The position numbers were made by a program, and so were the translations under genes. Positions 45,983 through 55,315 of a stretch of DNA of 64,000 bases are shown in pieces. The DNA comes from RFSX01 sp965248155 (GTDB lineage Bacteria; Bacteroidota; Bacteroidia; Chitinophagales; Saprospiraceae), in contig CBDFIO010000002.1 in the NCBI GenBank assembly GCA_965248155.1, positions 496,001 through 560,000 on the forward strand, given 5' to 3'. A model generated the notes under the pieces. That model saw only the letters and a program-made list of their open reading frames with translations. It was not told where the DNA came from and did no database searches. How positions within the stretch are numbered: the first letter of the stretch is position 1; each line of letters starts with the position of its first letter.

Positions 45983-47620
45983 CTAATTCAAATACTTGCC
46001 AACTATCGGCATTCTTCTTCCTACACCAAAAGCTTTTGAAGAAACTCGTAGTGCCGGAGCAGTTTGGTATCTTTTAAATTCGTTTATGTTGACCAAACGT
46101 AATATCCTTCTCACCAATTGTTCATCATACCCCATTTCAATAATTTCTTTAGGTCCTTTTCGTTTCTCAATGTATTCGTATAATATCGTATCGAGAATAT
46201 CATAGTCAGGTAATGAATCCGAATCTTTTTGATCTGGTCGCAATTCAGCTGATGGCGGTTTTGTAATACTGTTCGGAGGAATTACTTCCTCATTATTATT
46301 AATAAGTTCAGCCAGTTGATAAACCTGGGTTTTATATACATCTCCAAGTACTGACAAGCCACCTGCAAGATCTCCGTATAAGGTTCCATATCCAACCGCC
46401 ATCTCACTCTTATTGCTGGTATTCAATAATATATGACCAAATTTATTTGAGAAGGCCATAAGTAAAGTACCGCGAATTCGCGCTTGAATATTCTCCTCTG
46501 TCACATTAAATTCCAAGCCTTTAAAATGTTCACTCAATTCATTTGAAAAACCTTCATAGATATCTTTAATTGGAATGATATCATAATGAATGCCTAGATT
46601 TTCAGCAAGAGTTCTGGCATCTTCAATAGAGTGATCAGAAGAAAATTGTGATGGCATAAAAAGAACTCTGACATTTTCTTTTCCTAAAGCTCTGGTTGCT
46701 AACACGGCTGTAACCGCTGAATCAATACCTCCAGATAATCCCAAAATTGCTTTTGTAAATCCAAGTTTTCCAAAATAATCAGAAATCCCGCATATGATAG
46801 CGTCGTGGATCTCAGTGATACTATCCTTTTTCTGAACATCGCTTGATGCTCCCTTTTTTACTTCATCAAGATCAAAGTATTCTATGCATTCTTTAAAGTA
46901 AGGCATTTCTCGGTGTACCTTTCCATTAGGTGACATAACCAACGACCCACCATCAAAAATTATTTCTGTTTGAGCACCAACATTATTGCTGTAAAAGATT
47001 GGTTTTTTATATCTGTTAGCATTTGCTTTAAGAATTTCTAATCTTTCTTCGGTATGCTTATAACTAAAAGGTGATGCTGAAATATTAATGATAAAGTCAG
47101 GATCATTCTTAATGTGGTGATCTAAAGGACATGTTTTATATAGAGGATTTTCGTTGGCTATATTCCAAATATCTTCACAAATAGTTAAAGCGATTTTATA
47201 TCCTTTATATTCAAGTAATTCAAATTCAGACCCCGGCTCAAAGTATCTGTACTCGTCAAAAATATCATAGGTGGGAAGAAGTGCTTTGTTCTGTACATGA
47301 ATGACTTCATCATTCGCAATAAAGTAAGCTGAGTTAAAAAGATCTTTTCCTTCAACAATTGGGTTAACAGTAGGATTACCGACAACGATCGCAATATCTT
47401 GAGTTTCCGCTTTTAGACGCTCAATACTCAGATTGGCTTTGGCAATAAAATCTTTAAACTCCAGGAAATCTCTGGGAGGATACCCACAAGTTGCCAATTC
47501 GCCGAAACAGACCAGCTCAGCGCCCTCATTTTTTGCCTTACGTATGTATTCAATTATTTTATTGACATTCCCTTCGAAATCCCCAATTAGATAATTCAGT
47601 TGTGCTATGGCAATTTTCAT
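45983..47620 (-). CDS. nadE: NAD+ synthase (glutamine-hydrolysing)
   Basis: 545 residues from ATG 47620 (MKIAIAQLNYLIGDF); a TTG two codons upstream is less likely. The N-terminal nitrilase-type glutaminase has the Glu-Lys-Cys set with LTICEDIWN around the Cys. The C-terminal synthetase has the ATP-pyrophosphatase loop LGLSGGIDSAVTAVL, followed by NTSNKSEMAVGYGTLYGD. It amidates nicotinate adenine dinucleotide to NAD+, the last step after NadC in this window. It heads the gldB/ileS run and is divergent from dnaX. Confidence 0.96.
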   Translation of the reverse strand: MKIAIAQLNYLIGDFEGNVNKIIEYIRKAKNEGAELVCFGELATCGYPPRDFLEFKDFIAKANLSIERLKAETQDIAIVVGNPTVNPIVEGKDLFNSAYFIANDEVIHVQNKALLPTYDIFDEYRYFEPGSEFELLEYKGYKIALTICEDIWNIANENPLYKTCPLDHHIKNDPDFIINISASPFSYKHTEERLEILKANANRYKKPIFYSNNVGAQTEIIFDGGSLVMSPNGKVHREMPYFKECIEYFDLDEVKKGASSDVQKKDSITEIHDAIICGISDYFGKLGFTKAILGLSGGIDSAVTAVLATRALGKENVRVLFMPSQFSSDHSIEDARTLAENLGIHYDIIPIKDIYEGFSNELSEHFKGLEFNVTEENIQARIRGTLLMAFSNKFGHILLNTSNKSEMAVGYGTLYGDLAGGLSVLGDVYKTQVYQLAELINNNEEVIPPNSITKPPSAELRPDQKDSDSLPDYDILDTILYEYIEKRKGPKEIIEMGYDEQLVRRILRLVNINEFKRYQTAPALRVSSKAFGVGRRMPIVGKYLN

Positions 47621-47720
47621 AGACAATAATGCTTTAATTGTTAAACAAAATAACGGAAAAAAGATTGCCTTTTAGCTAAATTCTTATGGTCACATTATTC
47701 TTTATATCTTCGAGCCTTAT

Positions 47721-49445
47721 ATGAGCTTTGTAGTATCAGCAAGAAAATACCGACCTCAAAACTTTGATGAATTAGTTGGTCAGGATCATATCGCACAAAC
47801 TTTAAAAAATGCGCTTAAAAATGATCAGTTAGCTCATGCATTTCTCTTTGCAGGACCCAGAGGAGTTGGAAAAACTACAAGTGCTCGAATTCTCGCTAAG
47901 ATTTTAAATTGTCAGGATCTGAAAGAAGGCTATAAGTCTTGTGGAGAATGCAGTTCTTGCAAATCTTTTCTTGAGAACGCCTCTTTTAATATTTTTGAAT
48001 TAGATGCAGCTTCTAACAACAGTGTAGACCATATTCGATCTTTGAATGAACAAGTTCGATTCCAACCACAGCAAGGAGCATTCAAAATTTATATTATTGA
48101 TGAAGTTCATATGCTTAGCCAAGCAGCTTTCAATGCTTTTCTAAAGACGCTTGAAGAACCTCCACCCTATGCCAAATTCATCCTTGCCACTACAGAAAAA
48201 CATAAAATTATTCCAACGATACTTTCTCGTTGCCAAATTTTTGATTTCAGAAGGATTCAAATTCAGGATATAGTGGAACAGCTTCACTCTATTTCTAAAC
48301 AAGAAGAAAGAAATATAGATGATGAAGCTCTGCATCTGATCGCCCAGAAAGCGGATGGGGCCATGAGAGATGCTTTATCAATATATGATAAGGTTATTAG
48401 TTCTGTAGAAGGAGATATCACTTACAAAGATGTTGCTGAGAATCTGAATGTACTCGATTATGATTATTACTTCAAAATAGTAGATGCTGCCATCAAGGAA
48501 GATTTTAGCACCATGATGTTAATTTATGATGGAATCGTCAAAAGTGGATTTGAAGCTGAACAATTCATTCCTGGTTTGATGGAACATCTTCGAGACTTAT
48601 TAATGGTTAAAGATTTAAAGACTGCAAGTTTGCTCGAAGTAGGTGAAAAACTTAGAAGTCGCTATGAAAATCAAGCAGAATTAACCAGCCCTTCTTTTTT
48701 GTTAAGTGCATTAACAATAATGAATTCTGCGGATATAAACTTGCTCCGAACGCAAAACAAGCGGCTTGCCGTAGAAATTGCTTTAAGCAAAATCAGCTAC
48801 ATGAATAGGGCGGTTGAAAAAAAAAAGATTCTAGTCCCTGATAAAAGGAAAGAAATTAATAGCCCGATAGTAGCTCAAGAAAAAATTAAGTCATCGCCTT
48901 CAAGCAAATCAGAAATTCCACCGGAAAATATCCCAAAGCCTTCGCAGGATAAAATTCCAGAAACTGGCAGTAGCCCGGAAAAAATATCAGCACCTCAAAT
49001 TTCTGCGAACATTGACTCATTATTAGCAACAATTAAGAAAAAGGAAAATGAAAATGCCGCTAATGGCCTTGAATTTTCTGTAAAAGAAATCAGTAGCTTA
49101 TTAGAAGAACATAAAAACAATACCGATTCCAAATCCCTGGAAACAGCTTTAACTTTTTCAAAAGTTCTGATCGAAAAAAATCAAATTACTATCCTGACTC
49201 CAACCCAGATCTATATAGACTTTATAAAACAGGAAGTTGGAATGATCGAAAAAATTCATGAAAAATACCCGGGAAAAGATATCAAAATAAAGTTTGAAGT
49301 CAGTGAGGAGACATTTCCAGGGTATGAACCGCCAAAAAAACCCAAAATGTTGACAACAAAAGAAAAATATGATTTGTTAGTCTCTAAGAACCCTAACTTT
49401 GAGAAATTAGTGGATACATTAAAATTGAAAATCTCAAAACACTAA
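47721..49445 (+). CDS. dnaX: DNA polymerase III subunit gamma/tau
   Basis: 574 residues. RPQNFDELVGQDHIAQTL opens the AAA+ domain. Walker A is GPRGVGKTTSAR at about residue 45, a Cys4 zinc module follows (CGECSSCKSF), Walker B is IYIIDEVHMLS and the Arg finger is ILSRCQIFDF. A low-complexity Pro/Ser/Lys linker at about 365-430 precedes a C-terminal tau-like domain. It loads the sliding clamp and links polymerase and helicase. The Crp-like regulator gene follows after 19 bases. Confidence 0.96.
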   Translation: MSFVVSARKYRPQNFDELVGQDHIAQTLKNALKNDQLAHAFLFAGPRGVGKTTSARILAKILNCQDLKEGYKSCGECSSCKSFLENASFNIFELDAASNNSVDHIRSLNEQVRFQPQQGAFKIYIIDEVHMLSQAAFNAFLKTLEEPPPYAKFILATTEKHKIIPTILSRCQIFDFRRIQIQDIVEQLHSISKQEERNIDDEALHLIAQKADGAMRDALSIYDKVISSVEGDITYKDVAENLNVLDYDYYFKIVDAAIKEDFSTMMLIYDGIVKSGFEAEQFIPGLMEHLRDLLMVKDLKTASLLEVGEKLRSRYENQAELTSPSFLLSALTIMNSADINLLRTQNKRLAVEIALSKISYMNRAVEKKKILVPDKRKEINSPIVAQEKIKSSPSSKSEIPPENIPKPSQDKIPETGSSPEKISAPQISANIDSLLATIKKKENENAANGLEFSVKEISSLLEEHKNNTDSKSLETALTFSKVLIEKNQITILTPTQIYIDFIKQEVGMIEKIHEKYPGKDIKIKFEVSEETFPGYEPPKKPKMLTTKEKYDLLVSKNPNFEKLVDTLKLKISKH

Positions 49446-49464
49446 CTTTATAAAAACTACTTAA

Positions 49465-50151
49465 ATGAGCGATAAAGCCATTTGGTATCTGGAAAATATT
49501 GATGTAGGAGGAATTTTCTGCCCTAAAAAAATGGGAGAAAAAATACATGATGACCATATTAAAACGGTCTTAAAAAATGAATATGTCTATCTCCCCAATC
49601 AGTCAAGTGATAAAATATTCTTCATAACGAATGGAAGAATAAAAATCGGTTCGTATGCTGACAATGGAAAAGAGATCACGAAAACAATACTCGGTAAGGG
49701 GGAAGTGTTTGGAGAATTGGCAATGCTTGGCGAAACAGAAAGGAGGGACTATGCTATTGCTTTAGAAGAAACGACCCTTTGCATTATTAATTCTGAAGAC
49801 ATGAAGTCCATTATTAAGGACCATAGTTCAATAAGTCTGTTCTTCATGAAGATGATGGGTTCAAAGGTCATCGAAATGGAAAACAGATTGGAATCGCTGG
49901 TCTTCAAAGACTCACGCAGTAGAATTGTAGAATACCTCTCTGAATTGGTTAGAAAGCGAGGACAAAGAGTAGGATATGAATGGGTTGTTAGAAATTTTAT
50001 TACGCATCAGGAAATTGCAAATCTGACAGCAACATCGAGACAAACTGTAACAACAGTTCTAAACGAGCTCAGAAATCAGGACATACTTACCTTTAATAGA
50101 AAGAGATTACTAGTCAGAGATCTTGATAAATTAAAGTCTGAAATTAAATAG
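49465..50151 (+). CDS. Crp/Fnr-family transcriptional regulator
   Basis: 228 residues. The cNMP-binding-type beta roll spans about residues 30-130 (IKIGSYADNGKEITKTILGK, GEVFGELAMLGETERRDYAI). A long dimer helix (MKMMGSKVIEMENRLESLVF) leads to the winged helix with FITHQEIANLTATSRQTVTT. The Cys pattern of Fnr iron-sulfur sensors is absent, so it is a ligand or unliganded type; the effector is unknown. Its stop overlaps the pyrD GTG by one base. Confidence 0.9.
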   Translation: MSDKAIWYLENIDVGGIFCPKKMGEKIHDDHIKTVLKNEYVYLPNQSSDKIFFITNGRIKIGSYADNGKEITKTILGKGEVFGELAMLGETERRDYAIALEETTLCIINSEDMKSIIKDHSSISLFFMKMMGSKVIEMENRLESLVFKDSRSRIVEYLSELVRKRGQRVGYEWVVRNFITHQEIANLTATSRQTVTTVLNELRNQDILTFNRKRLLVRDLDKLKSEIK

Positions 50152-51191
50152 TGCTTTACCGATCGATAATTAAACCATTACTATTTTTAATACCGGCCGA
50201 AAAAGCACATCATTTAAGTACCCACCTATTTAAAATAATATTATCAGTTCCGCTCTTAGGATCATTGATTCGAAATGTGTTCAGTTACGAGAATCCTAAA
50301 TTGCAAAGAGATGTCTTTGGATTACAATTTTCAAATCCTGTAGGATTAGCTGCTGGATTTGATAAAGACGGAACGCATTACAAGACAATGTCTGCTCTCG
50401 GGTTTGGATTTATTGAAATTGGAACGGTAACTCCATTAGGACAATCCGGCAATGAAAAACCCCGACTTTTTAGATTGCCTGAGGATGCGGCACTTATTAA
50501 TCGCATGGGTTTTAATAATGAAGGTGTTGATGCGCTTATTGAACGAATTAAAAATCGAAAGAAAGACAAGTTGATCATCGGTGGAAATATTGGAAAAAAT
50601 AAAACTACTCCAAATGAAGATGCCGTCAATGATTACCTGAGCTGTTTTAAAAAGCTATATCCTTATGTAGATTATTTTGTACTCAATGTAAGTTCTCCGA
50701 ACACGCCGAATCTTAGATCATTACAGGATAAAGAACCTTTGAACCACCTTTTACTGAAAGTATCTGAATTAAGAAATCAGCAACAACAAATCAAACCAAT
50801 TCTGTTAAAGATTGCCCCGGATATGAACAACCATCAAATCAAAGATGTACTTGAAATAGTTCAACAAAATGGCATTGATGGGATAATCGCTACGAACACT
50901 ACTATATCAAGAGAGAAACTTAATGTTTCAAAAGCAAAAATTAAATCCATAGGTAATGGAGGTCTGAGTGGACAGCCCTTGCATCACAGATCTATTGAAG
51001 TCGTCCGCTATATTAGATCCTTAAATTCAAATATTCCAATCATCGGTGTGGGGGGGATAAATTCAGAAAATGATGCCCTTTCTATGTTAAATGCTGGAGC
51101 TAATCTTATTCAAATCTATTCAGGATTAATTTACAATGGGCCGACTTTTATAAAAAAACTAAAAAAAGCTATCCAAAAAGCGTCTAAATAA
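50151..51191 (+). CDS. pyrD: Dihydroorotate dehydrogenase (quinone), class 2
   Basis: 346 residues from a GTG sharing its G with the preceding stop (TAGTG). The N-terminal membrane-associating helix (IIKPLLFLIPAEKAHH) marks class 2. FMN-site motifs: FSNPVGLAAGFDKDGTHY, GFIEIGTVTPLGQSGN, NRMGFNNEG, NVSSPNTPNLRSLQ with the catalytic Ser, GIIATNTTISRE, GGLSGQPL and GVGGINSENDA. It oxidises dihydroorotate to orotate with electrons to quinone at the inner membrane. Confidence 0.96.
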   Translation: MLYRSIIKPLLFLIPAEKAHHLSTHLFKIILSVPLLGSLIRNVFSYENPKLQRDVFGLQFSNPVGLAAGFDKDGTHYKTMSALGFGFIEIGTVTPLGQSGNEKPRLFRLPEDAALINRMGFNNEGVDALIERIKNRKKDKLIIGGNIGKNKTTPNEDAVNDYLSCFKKLYPYVDYFVLNVSSPNTPNLRSLQDKEPLNHLLLKVSELRNQQQQIKPILLKIAPDMNNHQIKDVLEIVQQNGIDGIIATNTTISREKLNVSKAKIKSIGNGGLSGQPLHHRSIEVVRYIRSLNSNIPIIGVGGINSENDALSMLNAGANLIQIYSGLIYNGPTFIKKLKKAIQKASK

Positions 51192-51453
51192 ATTGGGTAT
51201 TTTTTAGATTCAAAAACAATAACCATTAATAAATTTATTTATATATAATCTTCTACTCCACCTCATTATCAAGGATTAATAAATATCACTTTTACTTAAT
51301 AACAAGCCTACCGTAAAATCACTTATGTTATTTGTGTATTTAACGCATAAGAAAAAAATCATATGGTATTCTTTTTGGACTTAGAGAGTTATAGCAGCAG
51401 AAATGTTGCTTGTTTACAAACATTACTCTTTAATAACCAAAACCAACTCATTT

Positions 51454-51561
51454 ATGATTCATGATGAAAATCAGAACATATTGACCGACCTTAGATTTTG
51501 GACAGTCCTTGCTTTTTCGATTGTCCTTCTCATATTTTTGATACTGAGTTATCCTGGATAG
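51454..51561 (+). CDS. Small single-span membrane protein (35 residues)
   Basis: ATG 51454 to TAG 51561. A polar N-terminus (MIHDENQNILTDLR) is followed by one hydrophobic segment (FWTVLAFSIVLLIFLILSY) and ends PG. A strong terminator starts 20 bases after the stop, which supports a real transcript ending here. The 260 bases between pyrD and this ORF hold no other ORF that I can support, only a weak inverted repeat CTTATG/CATAAG at 51322-51351. Function unknown; coding status is inferred from composition and context. Confidence 0.5.
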   Translation: MIHDENQNILTDLRFWTVLAFSIVLLIFLILSYPG

Positions 51562-51581
51562 GTCTTAAAAAGTTGAATATT

Positions 51582-51621
51582 GTGTGGATCTCAACTCAAT
51601 TGGGATCCACACTATTTTTTT
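51582..51621 (+). terminator. Strong rho-independent terminator
   Basis: GTGTGGATCTCAA pairs with TTGGGATCCACAC (13 pairs including one wobble) around a five-base loop, then TATTTTTTT. It ends plus-strand transcription after the small ORF and overlaps the stop of the convergent nadC. Confidence 0.9.
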
Positions 51622-52469
51622 ATAAGCTTTAGACTCATATCCAGAGAACCGGCTGAATGTGTCAATGCTCCCACTGAAATATAATCTACCCCTGTCTCTG
51701 CAATAACCCGAACTGTATTCAGATTCACTCCTCCTGATGCTTCTGATTCGTACTTTTTATCAATAATCCTTATTGCTTCTTTTAAGGTATTTAATTCAAA
51801 ATTATCAAGCATAATTCTGGTAATTCCACCCTCCTGCAGTACTTCCCTTAGTTCATCAAGATTTCTGACCTCAACAGTAACTCCAAGATTCATGTTTCTG
51901 TCAGATAGATATTTTTTAACTTTTTGAATAGCTGATGATACTCCTCCTGCTGCATCAACATGGTTGTCTTTGATCATAATCCAATCATATAAACCATCTC
52001 TGTAATTGCTGCACCCTCCAATCCTTACTGCCCATTTTTCCAAAAACCGAAGTAATGGAGTCGTCTTTCTTGTGTCAAGAATTGTAACACCAAGATCGCC
52101 AACCAATTCTGCAAATTTTCTGCTCATGGTTGATACTCCACTTAATCTCTGCATCGTGTTTAATACCAACCTTTCTCCTTTAAGCAGCGTCTGAGCAAAA
52201 CTTGTAATTCTAAATGCTACATCTCCATATGAAACCTGAGTACCATCATGAATTATTCTTTCAAAGTGACATTGCGGATCTAATTTTTTAAAAACATGTT
52301 CTGCAAAATCTACGCCTGCGATGACGCCGGTATCTTTTACAATAAGCTGAACAGTTTCTTCTGATGAAGGATCGATACATGCTAAAGATGTAAGATCTCC
52401 GTCTTTAATATCTTCCCTTAAAGCGGCATCAATAAATGCATTTAATAATGAGGTTTTTATTCCTTCCAC
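51612..52469 (-). CDS. nadC: Nicotinate-nucleotide diphosphorylase (quinolinate phosphoribosyltransferase)
   Basis: 285 residues from a GTG. Motifs: LNTMQRLSGVSTMSRKF, ILDTRKTTPLLRFLEKWAVR, IMIKDNHVDAAGG, VTVEVRNLDEL, RIMLDNFELNTLKEAI and the C-terminal DYISVGALTHSAGSLDMSL. It joins quinolinate and PRPP to nicotinate mononucleotide in de novo NAD synthesis. The motif that is usually NHR after the Gly-rich turn reads GGCSNYRDGLYD here, with Tyr for His; I cannot tell whether this is normal for the lineage. The 267 bases upstream (52470-52736) hold no gene. Confidence 0.94.
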   Translation of the reverse strand: MEGIKTSLLNAFIDAALREDIKDGDLTSLACIDPSSEETVQLIVKDTGVIAGVDFAEHVFKKLDPQCHFERIIHDGTQVSYGDVAFRITSFAQTLLKGERLVLNTMQRLSGVSTMSRKFAELVGDLGVTILDTRKTTPLLRFLEKWAVRIGGCSNYRDGLYDWIMIKDNHVDAAGGVSSAIQKVKKYLSDRNMNLGVTVEVRNLDELREVLQEGGITRIMLDNFELNTLKEAIRIIDKKYESEASGGVNLNTVRVIAETGVDYISVGALTHSAGSLDMSLKLIKK

Positions 52470-52736
52470 ATCAAAGAATTAAAAATTGTGTATAAAATAA
52501 ATTTACTGGCAAGTTAGGAATTGAATTGATGTTAATACCGCTGAATTACAATTTATTTTGGGCAATACTCCACAAATCTGGAACATATGATTTAAAACCT
52601 ATATATGAGGGAGTTTTGTTTTGTCGCGCACGGGACATCAGTAAACGCAACAAAATATCCCAATAATATAGTGTCTTATTAAAAATCACTTATCTTTAGT
52701 CACTTTCAATATTAATTAATCTAAAAAACTTAGTTC

Positions 52737-54296
52737 ATGAAAAAATATTTACTACTTATTTTGATTTTTTCATTCCTCGGAAATACGCTCTCCGCCCAAC
52801 TAACTTCAGGCACAACAATGCCTAAAAATGTTACAGGTGTTGATTATAATACTGGTGACTCAATAGATGTTCAACAGTGGCTGGATGAGGGTAAAACAGT
52901 CGTTCTTGATTTATTTGCAGTATGGTGTCCTCCATGCTGGACATTTCATCAATCAGATTGGTTGTCCAACATTGATGAATTGTATGGTCCTGAAGGAACA
53001 GATCAAATCAGAGTACTTGCTGTAGAAGGTGATGATTCTACACTTCCAGATTGGTTGGTCGCCGGTGGAGATAATTCATTTGGAGACTGGACTACCAATT
53101 TCAACACAGGTGAAAAATTGAAATACAATCTGATTGATAATGACGACGCTGCTCGTGATTTATCTTTAGCTTATTGGCCAACACTTTATATTTTCAAACC
53201 AGATGGTACACTCATTGAAGTTGGTGCTGTTCCTGGTGGAAGATATGATATGGATTTTTGGTTATCTGCTCTTGGAGTGAATCCTGATCCTAATATTAGG
53301 ATTGATGGCTCTTTACCTAATGAAGTAACATGCTTTGAAGTTGAAATTCCTGCTTCAACTGTGGATATTTACAACATTTCTCAGTTGAGTCCATTGACAG
53401 ATGCTACTTTTAACTTATTGGTTAATGGTGAAGTAGATCAGACAATTACTTATAATGGTCCAGAAATAGCTCCTTTTAATATTGGTCAACTTAATCTACC
53501 CGCAATGACTTTTGATCAATCAGCAGAACTTACACTTGAAGTAGCAACACTGAACGGTGAGGATGCAACAGTTGAAAGAGTAGTGTCAGGAAGCATCGAA
53601 AAATTCGAATTAACTACAAGAAAAGCAACGGTACTTTTTACAACGGACTTTTATCCAGGTGAAACATCTTGGACATTGGAAGATGACAATGGTACTTTTA
53701 TTATTGGCGATGCATACGATGCCGGTCCAGGAAATGCTGGTTCAGGTGGAGCTGATGCGTACATGACATTTGAATATGAAATTGATGTGCCGGAAGATGC
53801 AAGTTGCTTACATTTTAGAGTAGCTGATAGCTATGGTGATGGAATGACTTGGTGGTCTCCAGGAACAAACGAACCTCCGGGAGTAGAAGTAAAAGATGCT
53901 CTTGGAAATTTTGTTAAAGACAATGTAGTTACTTTTGATTCTGACGGTAATTGGACTAATATTACCGGTGAAGGTTTCTTTGCATTTAACTCTACGACTA
54001 CTGAAGTAGCTTCAGCAGTAAGTACTTCAGTTCCAGAACTTGAAGCTATAGAGTCTAGCAGTATTTATCCTAATCCTGTAATTGATCAAATTACTTTAGA
54101 GTTAAGTTTTGTTGAAACTGTAGATTACAGTATTAACATTACAAACACTATGGGACAGACAGTTAGAGCGTTAGGTCAGTTTAGTAATAGCAATCTTTCT
54201 GAAAAATACAATGTTACTGATTTAAGTACTGGTATCTATTTTGTCGTTATTCAATCTGAGCAAGGGCAAAAAGTATTGAAATTCAATAAGATTTAA
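52737..54296 (+). CDS. Secreted thioredoxin-like T9SS type A cargo
   Basis: 519 residues. A signal peptide ends LSAQ. A thioredoxin/TlpA-like domain covers about residues 20-180 with the redox motif FAVWCPPCWTFHQ and the cis-Pro strand YWPTLYIFKPDG. A beta-rich middle region and a type A sorting domain follow (SSIYPNPVIDQITLELSF, NTMGQTVRAL, GIYFVVIQSEQG, KVLKFNKI). It is predicted to act at the cell surface on disulfides or as a redox-active adhesin; the substrate is unknown. A TATCTTTA box lies at 52691-52698. A strong terminator follows. Confidence 0.87.
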   Translation: MKKYLLLILIFSFLGNTLSAQLTSGTTMPKNVTGVDYNTGDSIDVQQWLDEGKTVVLDLFAVWCPPCWTFHQSDWLSNIDELYGPEGTDQIRVLAVEGDDSTLPDWLVAGGDNSFGDWTTNFNTGEKLKYNLIDNDDAARDLSLAYWPTLYIFKPDGTLIEVGAVPGGRYDMDFWLSALGVNPDPNIRIDGSLPNEVTCFEVEIPASTVDIYNISQLSPLTDATFNLLVNGEVDQTITYNGPEIAPFNIGQLNLPAMTFDQSAELTLEVATLNGEDATVERVVSGSIEKFELTTRKATVLFTTDFYPGETSWTLEDDNGTFIIGDAYDAGPGNAGSGGADAYMTFEYEIDVPEDASCLHFRVADSYGDGMTWWSPGTNEPPGVEVKDALGNFVKDNVVTFDSDGNWTNITGEGFFAFNSTTTEVASAVSTSVPELEAIESSSIYPNPVIDQITLELSFVETVDYSINITNTMGQTVRALGQFSNSNLSEKYNVTDLSTGIYFVVIQSEQGQKVLKFNKI

Positions 54297-54320
54297 TATA
54301 CACCCACGATTTAATGAAAA

Positions 54321-54352
54321 AGTGAGCTAATAAGTTAGCTCACTTTTTTTTT
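54321..54352 (+). terminator. Rho-independent terminator
   Basis: AGTGAGCTAA and TTAGCTCACT form a perfect 10-pair stem with a TAAG loop, followed by a run of eight T. It ends the thioredoxin-like gene. Confidence 0.93.
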
Positions 54353-54461
54353 GCCTTGATTTATTGTACTGAAATTCTAAAATCGTCGAAAAATGACATC
54401 GATTTGTCTTTTTAAGGAGACATTAACGACTCATTAAGAGTTAATATTGAAATGAATTATT

Positions 54462-54469
54462 TATCTTTG
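54462..54469 (+). promoter_or_regulatory. -7 box (TATCTTTG) of the small T9SS cargo gene
   Basis: An exact TAnnTTTG match 18 bases before ATG 54488, placed inside the frame of the upstream ATG at 54452. It argues that translation starts at 54488. No clear -33 TTTG at the right distance. Confidence 0.45.
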
Positions 54470-54487
54470 AACCAAATGAGGCCGCTT

Positions 54488-55171
54488 ATGAAGAACATTC
54501 TACTTTTACTTTTCACTTTTATATCACTGACTTCTACTGCACAGATAGAGGTAATAGATTCAAACATTGTTGTTGAAGTTGTTCCTGATATAATAGAATT
54601 TAAAGAGAATGTGCATATCGTCAATACTGCAAACAGTACCCTAGAATTTTATTGGGATATTGATCGTGGTAACGCGCCTCCAGAATGGGATTTTAAAATT
54701 TGCGACCTTAACTTATGTTATTTCTGGGGAGTAGAAACTTGTCCATGCAGCCAGACGAATTTCTTCCAACCTGGCGATACATCAAAAATTCAAGTGTATA
54801 TGAGACCGAATGGTGTTGAAGGAGTTGCAGATATCTCTGTAAGAATTTTGGAGATTTGCGGTTCCGATTCAACTTATAATTCATTTCCTGTTTCATATGT
54901 TGTAAGCAACTCAGTATCAACTTCATTTGAAGAGATTAAAGATAATTTGGTTTTATATCCGAACCCGTCAAGCAACTTCTTTAAAGTTAAAAATGATGAA
55001 ACCATCACAGATGTTATGGTTTATAATATTATCGGTAAAAAGATTTTTGAAGAAAGACACAGAGCTGGACAATCTCATGATGTATCTCGTCTTAACAAAG
55101 GCCTTTATTTGGTACGCTTGCTTGATAAGTCCAATAATATTGTTAAAGTCCTTCGTCTTAATAAAGATTAA
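54488..55171 (+). CDS. Small secreted T9SS type A cargo
   Basis: 227 residues from ATG 54488 (MKNILLLLFTFISLTSTAQ, signal peptide). The mature part is one Ig-like domain of about 110 residues (VEVVPDIIEFKENVHIVNTA, FKICDLNLCYFWGVETCPCS with four Cys, VYMRPNGVEGVADISVRI), similar in plan to secreted Bacteroidota proteins of unknown role. The sorting domain is typical: LVLYPNPSSNFFKV, YNIIGKKIFEE, GLYLVRLLD, KVLRLNKD. It has its own promoter box and terminator, so it is probably a single-gene unit. Confidence 0.85.
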   Translation: MKNILLLLFTFISLTSTAQIEVIDSNIVVEVVPDIIEFKENVHIVNTANSTLEFYWDIDRGNAPPEWDFKICDLNLCYFWGVETCPCSQTNFFQPGDTSKIQVYMRPNGVEGVADISVRILEICGSDSTYNSFPVSYVVSNSVSTSFEEIKDNLVLYPNPSSNFFKVKNDETITDVMVYNIIGKKIFEERHRAGQSHDVSRLNKGLYLVRLLDKSNNIVKVLRLNKD

Positions 55172-55190
55172 AAAATAAAACATATATACC

Positions 55191-55227
55191 AAAAGAGGGC
55201 TAGCTCGTAGTTAGTCCTCTTTTTTTT
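55191..55227 (+). terminator. Rho-independent terminator
   Basis: AAAAGAGGGCTA pairs with TAGTCCTCTTTT (one wobble) around a nine-base loop, with a T run to 55227. Confidence 0.88.
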
Positions 55228-55303
55228 GTCTAGAAAATCATGCTGTCCGTCTACTAAAAAGCATAATTAGGAACTAGGCAATGCATAGTAGCTGTTATTG
55301 TGT

Positions 55304-55311
55304 TATATTTG
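55304..55311 (+). promoter_or_regulatory. -7-like box (TATATTTG) before padR-like gene
   Basis: An exact TAnnTTTG match only four bases before ATG 55316. If used, the transcript would begin at or inside the start codon (leaderless). No -33 TTTG is seen at the right distance, so it may be chance. Confidence 0.3.
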
Positions 55312-55315
55312 TTTT

